A stretch of DNA of 64,000 bases from Tillus elongatus. Taxonomy: Eukaryota > Arthropoda > Insecta > Coleoptera > Cleridae. A model generated the notes under the pieces. That model was not told the origin of the DNA. It did not search any database and saw only the letters and a program-made list of their open reading frames with translations. This document shows, one piece after another, positions 24,908-37,740 of the stretch. Position 1 is the first letter of the stretch, and every line of letters begins with the position of its first letter. Made by a program: the position numbers and the translations under genes. The stretch lies in NCBI GenBank assembly GCA_964006375.1, contig OZ023266.1, positions 68,295,391 to 68,359,390 on the forward strand, written 5' to 3'.

Positions 24908-25210
24908 ACAACTGACACCGGATATGGGATCTAGAGGTTAGTTCGCGCCCATTTAAAGATCTTTTTCTAAATTTTAAGTCACGTTTTCCTTACCAATTTT
25001 TATTGAAAGATTTTGCTGAAAGATAACTCAAAAAATAAAGGACGAATTTTTGATAAACTTAACAAGCATGCTCCTTTAGTAAATCACTTAGACAAATTCG
25101 TTAGACGTGAAAATCCGTCCTGGTTTTCCAAGAAAATTTTGGATTTTCCTTTGAAACATTTTTGTGTCTTCGAAAATAAGATTATTGTAACCAAATTTGG
25201 TATGAAAGTT
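24819..25210 (-). mobile_element. HINE relic with (TA)n core
   Basis: (TA)n at 24819-24901, then the family block GACACCGGATATGGGATCTA / TTAGTTCGCGCCCATTT on the minus-oriented side. Next, unexpectedly, comes an ATAACTCAAAAAATAAAGGA / CCAAGAAAATTTTGGATTTT unit in the opposite orientation. This is a rearranged or composite copy. Confidence 0.7.
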
Positions 25211-25710
25211 GCTCTTGAGTAACGTATCCTACATGCCAAAATCCACATCTATAAGTTAAAAGAAAAACAAGTCATAAGAACTTGAGTCTAAAACCGAAAT
25301 CTATTAAATACTGCAGATGAAGATTGATTTTTTTGGTGCAAGTCAACACGTATAACAGACATTGATAATTTTATCTTTTTTTTTCTTCTAAAAACCTTAA
25401 AGTGACAGTTTGAAACACGAAATTAGTTATTTTTGAACAAAGATCCTGCTAAGTGTGCGGGTTATAAACAGCCGATAGCAAGAAATGCGTTTAAAAAGGT
25501 CTTAAATTTGTGTTTTAACATTTCTTGTTCTTCAATAATGCAGAAAATTCATTACAAACTGATCTTTTCTGCGATGTTTTGGCAGCAGCTTAAGTTAGAT
25601 AGTTTGTGGTTTAAACCTGTTATATTTCTAATTTAACAAGATAAACTTAAAATATCTTCTATTAGCCAATAAAGTAATAAATAGGCAAACCATGTTTAAC
25701 AAGCAGTAAA

Positions 25711-25760
25711 AGTTGAAACGCAGCAAGTGCGTTATGCCGGCGTATTTTGATAACCTGTTT
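25711..25760 (-). mobile_element. HINE 3' stem-loop end
   Basis: ACGCAgcaagTGCGT at 25718-25732 followed by TATGCCGG instead of the usual TATGGTAG. An isolated 3' end of the family. Confidence 0.7.
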
Positions 25761-25905
25761 ATAGAGACCGTGAGTGTTGACAACTAGCGCCTCCAGTTGT
25801 GAGATAATGCAACAGAGCTGTTCTTTTCTTATTCTATCAGAGATCAGTGTTAGTTTTGCAGGTGGAGAGTGTTTAATATAATGGACAAATGCCTATAAAT
25901 CTTAA

Positions 25906-26002
25906 AACAATTGTGTTGACTGTTATCATACCAAGAAATCGTGTGAAAGCAGAAACATAATCTTTTACCGATTTCCAGAAAAGGCATGGGGGGCTAAATG
26001 AA
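25906..26002 (+). pseudogene. THAP-like zinc-finger fragment
   Basis: The frame at 25906 reads NNCVDCYHTKKSCESRNIIF, then YRFPEKAWGAK and a stop at 26000-26002. The C..C spacing, the I-F-Y-R-F-P segment and the following Trp match the start of a THAP DNA-binding domain (C2CH). The rest of the domain is cut by the adjoining LINE. It could come from a P-element-like transposon or a THAP gene. A chance match is possible. Confidence 0.45.
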
Positions 26003-28240
26003 ATGGAAACAACGTTGGCCTCGGCGACGTCAGCGACGAACCCGCCCTCCCAAGAAAAAAGTTACTGTGGCCAGTTTTCAGAGATCACCTTAAAAACACC
26101 CTTGAAATATTCCGGCTATCCGCAGCATCCCCAAACTCGAGGGTGCAGTGGATAATCTACAGTCCAAAATTCAATGTTCTATCGAACATGCATCAAGGAC
26201 GTACCCCGCCCCGAGCAATCTGCCACCATTTCCGTCCAGTATCAGATAAATGATACTCGAAAAAACCGCGTGCGTAGACTTGCTCAACGCACCGGAAACC
26301 CCACCGACAAACGAGACGCAAACAGACTCATCAAGCAAGTAGGATCCGCCCTACAAGAACTCCGCAACAATCGTTGGGAGTAGCGACTGCAAACCCTGTC
26401 TACCCAAGACAATTCCATCTGGTAAATGGCTAAAGCCTTTCGCTCCCAAAAACTTCCGATATCCCCACTTCACGGCCGTAACGGTGTCGTATACATGGAT
26501 GCGGAGAAAGCTACTGCATTCGCACATCATCTGTAGTTGCAATTCAGCCAGAATTATAACATCGTTGATCTGTCGCACGTAGCAAGAACGCACCGCTACG
26601 TCAAGAGTGCGCTTCGCGCCACCCCAGATACAACTATCGAGCCCACAACTTTCGAAGAAGTTTCCCAAATAATCAAATCATAAAAAAATAGGAAAGCTCC
26701 GGGATACGATGGAATCTCCGACGTAGCCCTGAAAAACCTCCCCCGCAAAGCCGTGGTATGCCTAGTTACGATTATGAATGCCATGCTGCGATTTCAACAT
26801 TTTCCTTCCATGTGGAAACTTGCCGACATTATCAACATCCCGAAACCCAGCAAAGATCCGCTGTTCACTCAGAACTACAGGCCTATTAGCCTACTACCAG
26901 TCATCGGCAAAATCGCCGAAAACTGATTCAGAAAAGGCTATCTTCATTCACCTCAGAAAATCATATCCTCCCGGATAAGCAATTCGGTTTCAGACACCAG
27001 CAATCCACCACAAACCAAGTCCTTCGTGTGGTAGAAAACATCACCGAAGGATTTAAGAAAAACAAGTCAACTGGTGCAATATTTCTTGACATTGCCCAAG
27101 CCTTCAAAAGGGTTTGGCATGCGGACCTCCTAAACAAACTTCTATCATTTAATTATCCTCTCCCTATGATTCTGCTAATAAGGTCATACCTGAAACAGAG
27201 GAAGTACCAGGTCAAACATCTGGGAGCAAGATCTAGAACATACCCAGCCACGGCTGGTCTCCCGCAGGGTTCTGCTATATCCCCTCTGCTGTACAATATA
27301 TTTGTCGCAGACCTTCCGACAGCCCCCTTAAACGTGACATACGCACTGTACGCAGACGACATTACCATCCTCAGCAGCTACACTCAGCCGATGATAATAA
27401 CCGAACGACTTCAGACCGCCATAGTCGAGCTGCAAGCATGGTATAGGAAATCCCTTCTAGCCATAGACTCCGATAAATGTTCAGCAGTCCTATTTTCCAA
27501 GAGGAGACATACACCTCACGAACACGTATCATTAGACAACCGTCTAATTCACTGGCAAGATTCCGCCAAATACCTCGGAGTTTTCCTCGACAAACACTTA
27601 ACATGGCGCCCTTATGTCGTACACGCCCGACGAAAAGCCTCGATGTTAATCTCGAAGCTGTTCCCACTTCTAAATAGAAATTCCAAATTGTCCATGAACA
27701 ATAAATTGCTCATGTACAAAGTCGTCATCCGGCCCTGCATGGGCCACCGCGGCCTCAAGACACATCAAGACCCTCCAAATCATCCAGAATAAAGTTCTGA
27801 GAATGGTTACCGGAGCGCCATGGTTTGTCAGAAACAGTCAGATTCATCCTGATCTGGAAATGTCTTCGATACTTGAGTTTATAACTCAATTATCCACAAC
27901 TCAGTTCGCAAAAGCCGCTTCCCACCCACTCGTCCGTAGTGCCACCGACTACGACGAGCAACTTCCATATAAGCATAAGCGTCCAAAGCTTATACTTACC
28001 CGTTAAACGCCCCCGCGGCAAAATCAGAATGGAAACGTTTAAACCCAAAAGTCATTGTGTGTATTCTTTCCGCTGGAGGTATGGAGCAGGGTCCGGTACT
28101 CCTAGGGAGGGAGTTTTAGTGAGTAGGTGTACTAAGAGTACGAGTCTCACAGCATCTCGATATCCCACGGCACTACGGTGTCGTGAATGAGGTCTGCATG
28201 AGGCACCTCTCCCTCCTGTATCAAAAATAAAAAGAAAAAC
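26003..28240 (+). pseudogene. Jockey-type LINE ORF2 fragment
   Basis: A broken plus-strand ORF2. The endonuclease-RT linker is at 26174-26383 (RTGNPTDKRDANRLIKQV). NRKAPGYDGISDVALKNLP is at about 26690-26745, and NYRPISLLPVIGKIAE at about 26874-26922. The longest open part, 27028-27792, has IFLDIAQAFKRVWH, GLPQGSAISPLLYNIFVADLP, YALYADDITIL and YLGVFLDKHLTW. Frameshifts occur near 26935 and 27760. A 3' UTR-like segment with GTTTTAGTGAGTAGGTG (28106-28122) and an A-rich end (28216-28247) close it. Endonuclease and ORF1 are absent. Confidence 0.9.
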
Positions 28241-28269
28241 AAAAAAACAACGCTGGCGTCACGCCATCA

Positions 28270-29715
28270 ACAGAAGAAAAATCTTTGGTTGTCTGGAGCT
28301 ACTATAAGAAATATGACTACACCATTTTGTAATTATTTCGTTCATTTTGAATTATGATCAAATTGATTGTATCTAGAATTTTTAAATAAAATTTTAGAAT
28401 AGTTGTTACTGCAAAACAATTAAACGCTGTATGCACGTGTAGCAAACAGGCGTGTATTTATACACAAAACTTCTCTGGACAATCCGCTAGGAGACGTAGA
28501 TTACGGACGCGTACAGAATATAAAACCTCTCGTTATTTGGCGTTATTATAAGAAATACGGCCAGACCTATTTTTAATTATTTTGTCCATTTCGCACTACG
28601 ATCCAATTAGTTGCATTACAGTTTCTCAATAAACCGCGTTATTTACAATTGTTGTTACTAGAGAAACAACTTAAGGCCATATAAACGTGTAGCAAATAGA
28701 TCTGCGTTTATACCCCAAACTTCTCCACACAATCCGCTAGGAGGCACAGATTATGGACACGTATAGAATATAAAACCTCTGGTTATTTGGCGTTATTATC
28801 AGAAATACGGCCAGACCTATTTAAAATTATTTTGCCCATTTCGCACTACGACCAAATTTGTTGCATCTAGAGTTAATCAATAAACCGCGTTATTTACAAT
28901 TGTTATTACTAGAGAAATAACTTAAGGTCATATAAACGTATAGCAAATAGATCTGCGTTTATACCCCAAACTTCTCTACACAATCCGCTAGGAGGCACAG
29001 ATTACGGACGCGTACAGAATATAGAACCTCCGGTTATTTGGCGTTATTATCAGAAATACGGCCAGACCTATTTTTAATTATATTGTCCATTTCGCACTAA
29101 GATCCAGTTAGTTGCATCGAGAGTTAATCAATAAACCGCGTTAATTACAATTGTTGTTATACCATAGAAACAACTTAACGCCATATAAACGTGTAGCAAA
29201 TAGATCTGTGTTTATACCCCAAACTTCTCTGCACAATCACCTAGAAGGCTGAGATTGCGGACTCATACAGGCTATAAAACCTCTGGTTCTACGATCAAAT
29301 TCGTTGCATCTAAAATTTCTCAATAAACCGCTCCATTTACGATGGTTGCCACTAGAAAAACAACCAAACGCCATATGCACGTGTAGCACGTATATCTGTT
29401 TCTACCCCAAACTTCCCTGGACATTTCGCCGGGAGGCTCTAAATGCGGACGTATACAGAATATAAAACCTCTGGTTATCTGGCGTTACTATCAGAAATAC
29501 GCACGGACCTATTTTAATTATTTCATCCAGTTTGCATAACGATTAAATTCATTGCATCTAGAACATCTTCTTGATAAACCGTGTTATTTATGATAGTTGT
29601 TACAACAGAAAAAATTAAACGCCGCATACACGTGCAGCAAGTAGATATATGTTTCTACCCCAAACTTCTCTGTACAATCCACCGGGAGGCTCTGATTGCG
29701 AACACATACACTCCC
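28270..29715. repeat. Tandem satellite, ~250-bp monomer, about six copies
   Basis: The landmark TATAAAACCTCTGGTTATTTGG recurs (with variants) at about 28519, 28769, 29020, 29273 and 29461, giving a period of 250-253 bp and one shortened unit of about 188 bp. Each monomer also holds AGAAATACGGCCAGACC, AATAAACCGCGTTATTTAC, GTGTAGCAAATAGATCTG and CCCCAAACTTCTC. The first copy (28270-28520) is the most diverged. It starts just after the LINE 3' end. No coding capacity. Confidence 0.92.
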
Positions 29716-29759
29716 TATATATAATCAATTGACAAATGGTCTCGACAAATATCAGACGA

Positions 29760-30027
29760 AACCTTTTTCTTTAAAGTTGGTCTTTTTTAACGACTATGGC
29801 CCAATCACCGACGCCAAAGAGCAGTTCCAACTCACTATCCTGTAAATTTGCAGAACCCCTGCCTTTCTGTAAGGAGGGTAGGGATCTTTAACGTGTCCAA
29901 CATTGCATAGACAGTGGGCCGACGGCTTTACGCCCCCTCCGAAGAGTGGGGGAGACTCTGGGAAGCGAACCCGGTACCTCTCGGTTCAAAGGTACACGTC
30001 CTTATCACTGACCCACCGAGGCTCTTA
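29760..30027 (-). mobile_element. tRNA-derived SINE, copy 1
   Basis: On the minus strand the element begins GAGCCTCGGTGGGTCAGTGA (A-box region), then ACCGAGAGGTACCGGGTTCG (B-box region), a tRNA-like head with Pol III promoter. A body with GGGGGCGTAAAGCCGTCGG and CGTTAAAGATCCCTACC follows. A second, more decayed copy lies at 31413-31726 in the same orientation. The head looks tRNA-like but has no clean cloverleaf, so it is not called a tRNA. Confidence 0.78.
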
Positions 30028-30112
30028 AACGAAACTTCAAATTGACAGAATTTATAACCTGTGAAATGCAAATGGAAATACGTATCGACGTTGTTTAATT
30101 ATTAGAGTTAAG

Positions 30113-30150
30113 CAAGGTCAGGTCAGGTTAGGTCAGGTCAGGTCAGGTCA
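30113..30150. repeat. (GGTCA)n minisatellite
   Basis: About seven GGTCA/GGTTA units abutting the 5'-truncated R1-like LINE. Degenerate GGTCA motifs recur near 62387-62430. Confidence 0.85.
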
Positions 30151-31235
30151 TTCTGAGGGCATGGAGACTGACCAGGGCTGTATTCATTCCTAAACCTGGG
30201 CGTCCAACAGACCAGGCAAAGTCCCCGAGGCCAATAAGTCTCATGTCCTTCTTGCTAAAAACGGTGAGAAAACTGCTCGACCGTCACATTAGGGGCGATG
30301 CACTGGAAGCATATCCTCTACACTGCGGACAATATGCATACAGAGCAGGATTCTCAACAGAAACAGCACTGTACCAACTGGTGCTGAAACTGGAAAATAA
30401 GCTGGAGAACAGGGAGGTGGCGCTGGGGGCCTTCCTAGACATAGAGGTGGCATTCAGCAACACCTCATTCAGATCAGTTCTTGCAGCTGCGGAGCGTGGA
30501 ATAGAGGAGACCTGCTGCAGATGGATCGGTTCCATGCTCAGGGACAGGGCGCTGTTCACCTCACTTCGGGGAGGGACTCTGCTGGCGGAGGTCGCGGCAG
30601 GGGAGCGTTCTCCCTTGCTCTGGTGCCTAGTCGTGGACGGCCTGCTGGGCAGGCTCTCGGGAGGGGGGTATGAGGTACAGGGCTATGCGGACGATATTGT
30701 CATCATAGTCCGAGGAAAGGTTACACAATCAGTGTGGGAGCGCATGCAGACAGTTGGTCAAGGGCTCGGGGTGAGCCCCGAGAAAGCAACCGTCATACCG
30801 TTTACGAGGAGGAGGAAATATGAAAGCCAAAGAACTCTCACTCTATACGGTAGGAACATTCCAATGGCCAGGGAGGTAAAATATCTTGGGGTCGTATTGG
30901 ACTCTAAGCTAACCTGGAATGGTCACGTTGAAAAAATACTGCCTAAGGCAGTCATGACGTTAGCTCTCACTAGGCGGTTATATGGAAAAACGTGGGGACT
31001 AAGACCTACTATGGCCCACTGGCTGTACACAAGGGTGGTCAGATCATCACTAACATACGCGGCACTGGTCTGGTGGCCTAAGGTGACACAATCCAGGGCC
31101 AAACAAAAACTAGGCAAGATCCAAAGGATGGCTTGCGTAGTCATCACAGGGGCCATGTCTTCAGCCCCAACAGCCGCCATGTTGCTGGATCTGACAGCAC
31201 TGGGATCTAGATATCTGATAAGATAAGATCTCAAT
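30151..31235 (+). pseudogene. R1/LOA-type LINE reverse transcriptase fragment
   Basis: Starts inside RT with VFIPKPGRPTDQAKSPRPIS (about 30180-30240). An open frame of 327 codons, 30243-31226, contains QYAYRAGFSTETAL, GAFLDIEVAFSNTSF, the catalytic GYADDIVII (about 30682-30708), VKYLGVVLDSKLTW and a thumb-like region. In the motif before the catalytic site, the usual G-x-PQGG is replaced by AGERSPLLWCLVVD. GC content is higher than its surroundings. The frame closes at TAA 31224-31226 inside the normal ORF2. Endonuclease and C-terminus are missing. Confidence 0.9.
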
Positions 31236-31412
31236 CCCATGAAGTATGGTGGTTTGCTTTTGTCTTTTTTTTTTAATAAAAGAATTTTCATTTTATTAAA
31301 TCACGTTGTTATTATTAAAGAGTTTTTCACAACGTACTTAATACGGTAACATTAAAGTCTGGGTGGATTTGCCTAATAATATAACGATGTGTGTGTGCTC
31401 TTGTTCCTTTAA

Positions 31413-31726
31413 TGTTGGTCTATTTCCACGACTATGGGCAATGACCGACGCCAGGGAGCACTATCCTTGAATTTTTTGCCGAACTATTTCTATAAGGAGC
31501 GTAGGTATATTTAACATGCCTAACATTTTATGGACCCGGGAGCGATGGCTTTACGCCCCCTTTGAAGGGCGAAACGTGCAGACATTCAAGTTGCTCAAAT
31601 ACAACGCCACAACCTCGGTTGATGTTAATTTTTACAGTATGTACCGAAAAACTGAAAGGGGAACCCTGTGAATCGAACCCAGTACCCTTCGGTTTAGAGG
31701 CACACCTTCTTGCCACCGAAGCTCTG
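31413..31726 (-). mobile_element. tRNA-derived SINE, copy 2
   Basis: Minus-strand head GAGCTTCGGTGGCAAGAAGG ... ACCGAAGGGTACTGGGTTCG, then body GGGGGCGTAAAGCCATCGCT ... GTCATTGCCCATAGTCGTGG, homologous to copy 1 but with an extra internal segment of about 50-90 bp. Confidence 0.75.
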
Positions 31727-31959
31727 CTAGTATAATGCAAGTATAAGGACTTAATAGGTCTAGATCGATGGTTTTTAAGTGACTCAAACGTAAGCATGTT
31801 ACGACAATTTTCTCCATTCACTAATAAACTAAATATGAAATGCATTTTAAAATCTTGTAACATAGAAATATAAGTTTTGGTATATAGTTTTCTTTAAATA
31901 TCATACACTTATGTACCAAACTTGGTTACCATAGCTTTTCTATTCCTTGGGATAAAAAA

Positions 31960-32106
31960 TTATATAAACATATAAAAATCGAAACTGACCCCGGATATGG
32001 TTTCTAGGGGTGATAGTTCGCGCTCATTTGAAGAACATTTTTAAAAATTCAAAAGTTGGGATCTCCCCATTAGTGAATTGTTTCTAAGAAAATTCACTAA
32101 GAATAT
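31960..32106 (-). mobile_element. HINE 5' end
   Basis: Reads AACATATAAAAATCGAAACT, the GACCCCGGATATGG block, AGTTCGCGCTCATTTGAAG and the terminal TTAGTGAATTGTTTC / GAAAATTCACTAAG repeat. The (TA)n core and 3' half are absent. Confidence 0.8.
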
Positions 32107-32698
32107 ATAACTCAAATTTTCGAGATAGTATAATACTTTTTCTAATTGTGTATTTACTGACTGCACTTAAAATGTATATGTAATATTTTAATAGAAATAA
32201 TTAATATTATTTTTTCTGTGTCTCAGGCTACTATTATGCAACATAAGTTGTGACCACGCCACACTGGTAATAAAACATTTACTGCAGATTTTCATTTATT
32301 AGATACCTACGAGTAAGTTTTTAACAAAAATGTGTGCGTTTTATTTTAGTTTCAAGGTAGACGACAACATTAAATGTGATAATATGTTAAACTTCTGCCA
32401 GAGCATCTAATAAATTATATAATCTTCAAGTTTCTATATAAGGATTTGATGTGCACAAATAACATGGCACAGTTTTGTTGATTCATTTAAAAGCTGGTCA
32501 TTATAGATAAATAATAGGTGTCGAAATTATAGCTTTTGGCGTACAAGTGTGACAAAGTCCCATCCAGACAAATGTAAAACATAATTATTTGTTATTCCAA
32601 AATAACTAGAATATAAATATGGTATAATTACCCAGAATGTTCTAAAACACCAATCGATTAAAATATTCACAGAAAGTTATATTTCTTCTAATATAAAG

Positions 32699-32760
32699 AG
32701 TCTGGAAGCAGCAAGTGCGTTATGGTAGTGCATTTTCATAAAAATGTTTTTAACAGCAAA
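32699..32760 (-). mobile_element. HINE 3' end fragment
   Basis: TCTGGAAGCAGCAAGTGCGT followed by TATGGTAGTGCATTTTCATA at 32701-32740. The hairpin arm is weakened by AAGCA in place of ACGCA. Confidence 0.7.
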
Positions 32761-32779
32761 TATATCTTTTTTTAATAAA

Positions 32780-34625
32780 AGCAACCCTCTTTAACGTTGC
32801 AATAAGTGATATTCTTCAATCAGTAAGTAGTCCTGTAAAAAGTGCTTTGTATGCTGACGATCTAGTCATATACTTCAGAGGTAAAGATAACTTATCAACA
32901 TGTAATCTAATTCAAAAGACTATCAAAAAATTGGAAAAATTGTCTGATAACAATGGATTGAACTTTTCTTGTTCCAAATCAAAGTTTATGATTTTTTCAA
33001 AAAAGAAGAATCATTCAGTTACGCACACTCTCAAGCTACGGGGAATGATTCTACAAGAGGTTACAAAGCATAAATTTCTGGGAATAACCTTTGATTGAAA
33101 GCTTAACTGGAAAGCTCACATAAATGTACTCAAAGCTGATTATATTATTAGACTAAACATTTGTAAAGCTCTTGGACACTATAACTGGGGTGCTCATGAA
33201 TCAGTCTTGCTATGTATTTCAGATCACTGATAAGATCAAAAATTGATTATATTTCCGCAAGCAAATCAACTTTAAAACCACTTGAAGTTATTGTAAATCA
33301 TGCACTTAGAATAGTCACAGGTGCTTTTCGAACAAGTCCATTGGAACGTATTTACCGAGAATGTAACGAGCCCCCAATTAAGTTAAAAAAAGAAGAGTTA
33401 CTCTTAAAATATGCGGCTAAGATATCAGCAAACCCAAATAATCCAGTGTACAAATTCTTGTCACAGACCAACTTCAACAGATTCTATGATGCGAACGTTT
33501 CAGCACAGCTACCGTTTTCTTTACATATAAAGAAGCTAAATCATATTTTCAATCCAGATCTGACCAATTATATATGCAATAGTGGTATTTCTCCATGGAG
33601 CATTGTTTTCCACCTACTGATACGACTTTTTTATCGCATAAATCGAATGTATTAGCAGCTGAATGTGTCAATAGATTATTTCAAGAGATTATCTCTAGAG
33701 ATCGATATGATATAATTCTTTACACTGATGGATCAAAAAGTGAAATTGGTGTCGGGTGTAGTATCACTTCTGCACTAAAGGAAGAAGCATATTACTTACC
33801 ATCAATATGTAGTAACTATACAGCAGAACTATACGCCATAATGAGAGCAACTAACACATTCGCCAACTCTCATTTCAATAACGACTTAATATGCACCGAT
33901 TCTCTTTCGTCGATTATATCACTCACAAACCTTTACCCAAAGGATCTTGTAATCCAAGTACAAAAATCTACGCATTTTGCCTTGCAATCTGGCAAATCTA
34001 TCAGACTTATATTTGTCCCATCACACTGTGTCATTACTGGAAATGAAAATGCAGACGAATGTGCCAGGAATGCTGTCTTAATCGATACTGTAATTCCTCT
34101 TCAGCTTTACTCCGACGTTTCTGCACAGATAACAAATTTTTATAGATAGAAATGGCAAATCCATTGGTCTTCGCTAAACAACAAACTGCGAGAAGTTGAA
34201 CCAACTGTGGCAATCAAGAAACTTCCTGATTTATCTCGCAGGGAAGAAGTGATTATCAGAAGACTTCGAATTGGCCACTCTCTACATACACATGGTTATC
34301 TTTTAAATCAACAGCAACGCCCGTATTTTAAGCTATGTGACCGACCAATTTCAATTTTTCACATTCTATTAGAATGTCCCTTATATGCCTGTCCACGATT
34401 TGAAAATTTTGGTGAAAGAAACTTATCTGAAATTTTAGGTCTAAATTTTACGAATGTAATCTGTTTATTTAGATTTTTAAAACAGTATAATTTATATAAT
34501 AGTATTTAAGTCTATTTATTAGTTCATCTTTTTATATATAATTTTGTTATGTAGTTATTTAAAGTGTCGTTAGTGTCAATGACCTTAGTTGTTAAGGCAC
34601 TTAAATTATAAATAAGAAAAAATAA
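32780..34625 (+). pseudogene. I/jockey-type LINE fragment with RNase H domain
   Basis: Three open pieces in broken frames. 32847-33098 has MYADDLVIYFRG and KHKFLGITFD. 33212-33655 is the thumb/linker with VNHALRIVTGAFRTSPLERIYRE. 33595-34149 is RNase H with YTDGSKSEIGVGCSI (Asp), TAELYAI (Glu), CTDSLSS (Asp) and VPSHCVITGNENADE. A TAG at 34147-34149 and then 34207-34509 carry RIGHSLHTHGYLL and the CPLYACPRF tail. An A-rich end is near 34610-34627. All four RNase H catalytic-type residues are visible, but RT is truncated and frameshifted. Confidence 0.9.
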
Positions 34626-35099
34626 AATCAGGCATGAAATTTGGTATATAACTTATATAGTAGAAACAATACCATAATTCATCTAAATAACTTTATTGTT
34701 GGAAAGACTACAAAAATTTTCCCAAAACAAACTTTAAATGTTCTTGGAAAAACTGGTCCGATCTACCTGCCAAGATGTAATTATTCAAAAAAAGCTTTTA
34801 GATGAAGCTCACACAAAAATTTGCAAACAATTTTTTCGCGACAATCCGAAAACAAATTTTTACAATAACTGATTAAACATCTTTTACTAATTACCAAAAT
34901 TTCACAAAAATCTTACAAAAAATGATTTCTACAGAAACACAGAAAAGTTTCCGCGAAGACTGAGTTTTGTTACAAAAAAATTCTAAAACAATACATAAAA
35001 TTCAAATTATATACCTAATCTGCAATTAGGATTTTAAAAAATCTACACTTTTTTTTAACTTTTTACGAAAATTTTAACCAGTGGAGGTAAACAAAAAGT
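34626..35099. other. AT-rich repeat-like sequence, no gene
   Basis: Contains stretches such as ATAACTTTATTGTTGGAAAG and GGAAAAACTGGTCCGATCTA that resemble the internal units of the HINE family (also 45.9-46.1 kb), heavily diverged. Confidence 0.5.
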
Positions 35100-36018
<919 letters not shown>

Positions 36019-36377
36019 AAATGTACCTAAGCGGAAAAAGAATCATATTTTTATGTGTCAGAAATATGAAGAGTCCTAAAGCTTGCTACTTTTCAGTTTC
36101 ATTTGACATTTGTGAATACAATTTATCAACTACTTACATATCATGAAAATGTAAACGGAGATAAACCTATTAAATTAATTAATTCTTACCGTCCGTACCA
36201 AAGCTGGTTTAAATATTTTAATATATGTCTTAAAAGTCGCTAAATAATCACATAATCTGATCTAATCATGGTATGCGATTGCAAATGCACTTGAATATTT
36301 CCAAAGCTAGAATCTGTAGGTAGGTAGGGAGTGCCCTTCACTTTTGAAACACAAAACAGAGCCTGTTCCATCTGAAA

Positions 36378-36687
36378 AAGTCTGGACGCAGCAAGTGCGT
36401 TATGGTAGTAAATTTTCATAGAAATGATCTGGCACCAAATATTTTACTATAACTTTTTTTCTTGTAACCTAGAATCTAAATTTTGGTATATAGTTTACTT
36501 TTTATATCTTAAACCTATCAATATAGGTTACCATAGATTTTCATTTTTTAAGAAAAAAAAATTTTGAAAGAAAACTTAAAATTTTCCCAGAAAATCTGGT
36601 CTGATTTTCTTGGCTAACGAACTTATCCAAGCTACTTACAAAAAGAAGGTACACACTAAATTTATTTTTTGAGTTATCAGTGTGAAA

Positions 36688-36771
<84 letters not shown>

Positions 36772-36920
36772 ATAAACTATATAAACGTATAAAAATTGAA
36801 ACTGACCCCGGATATCGGTTCTAGGGGTCCTAGTTTGCGCTCATTAGCAAAAAATTTTTCAAAATTCAAAAGTCGGGATCTCCCCATTAGTAAATTTTTT
36901 CTACGAAAATTCACTAAAAA
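36378..36920 (-). mobile_element. HINE element, copy B
   Basis: Hairpin ACGCAgcaagTGCGT at 36386-36400, one internal unit instead of three, (TA)n core 36691-36765, then the GACCCCGGATATCGG block and the terminal AAAATTCACTAAA. It is shorter than copies A and C because of fewer internal units. Confidence 0.85.
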
Positions 36921-37358
36921 TTGAGTTAGGGTAGTTTCAATTTTTTTTCAAATTCAGTCATTATTTGAGAGCGCCTGTATACGGGATATCGATTTTTCGA
37001 CGAATAATCTAAACGAAAACCTCTCCAAATGTGTCACTTTTATGGGACTCTGATATCTATTGGTTAAAACGCTGTATCATAATTCCTGATATGTGCCAAA
37101 AATGTGAAAAATTGCAAACAAATTGTAATAATTCGAAAACGATGAACGCTATCAAATATTTTCCCCACAAACATGCAATGAAATTCGATAAAAAGGGCAA
37201 AAAATCAATAATCTACGGAGTGTTCGAAAAAAAAGGAAATTTGTATTACCAACCACTTATGGGCTATCCTCTGATTGTCAAAATAATTTTGTAAGGTGCA
37301 GCTCAAGACAACTTTTTTTCGTGTCTTGTATAATAACGGATATATTGAGCTTAACCCT

Positions 37359-37360
<2 letters not shown>
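36921..37360. other. No gene recognised
   Basis: An 87-codon open frame exists at 37031-37294 but has no recognisable motif. Nothing else supported. Confidence 0.5.
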
Positions 37361-37443
<83 letters not shown>

Positions 37444-37480
37444 TAAATGCTGAAAAGAACCCAGGATATGGGTTGTAGAA
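37361..37480. repeat. (TA)n plus HINE-like flank
   Basis: (TA)n 37361-37442, followed by GAACCCAGGATATGGGTTGT, a diverged version of the HINE block that follows the core. Confidence 0.75.
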
Positions 37481-37609
37481 GGTATACACTGTATAAATAA
37501 AACTACTGCCAAATCATCAGAGAAAAATTTGAAATAAATTTTCTGGAAATATTTTAGTAAAATGAAGGACCATGACGGTTAATGCTAAAACTTAAGGGTT
37601 TGTAAAAAC

Positions 37610-37740
<131 letters not shown>

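Noticed and set aside
28270..29715. CRISPR-like repeat array
   Set aside because: The period is about 250 bp, whole monomers are alike with no unique spacers, and the genome is eukaryotic. It is a tandem satellite.
29955..30027. tRNA gene on the minus strand
   Set aside because: A- and B-box sequences are present but the acceptor stem and anticodon arm do not form a clean cloverleaf, and a SINE body follows. Same for 31680-31726.
30113..30150. GGTCA repeats as a nuclear-receptor response element
   Set aside because: AGGTCA-like units fit the half-site consensus, but a run of about seven tandem 5-bp units is more simply a minisatellite next to a truncated LINE.
37031..37294. 87-codon plus-strand open frame
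   Set aside because: No motif, no splice signals, lies in AT-rich sequence between repeat elements.
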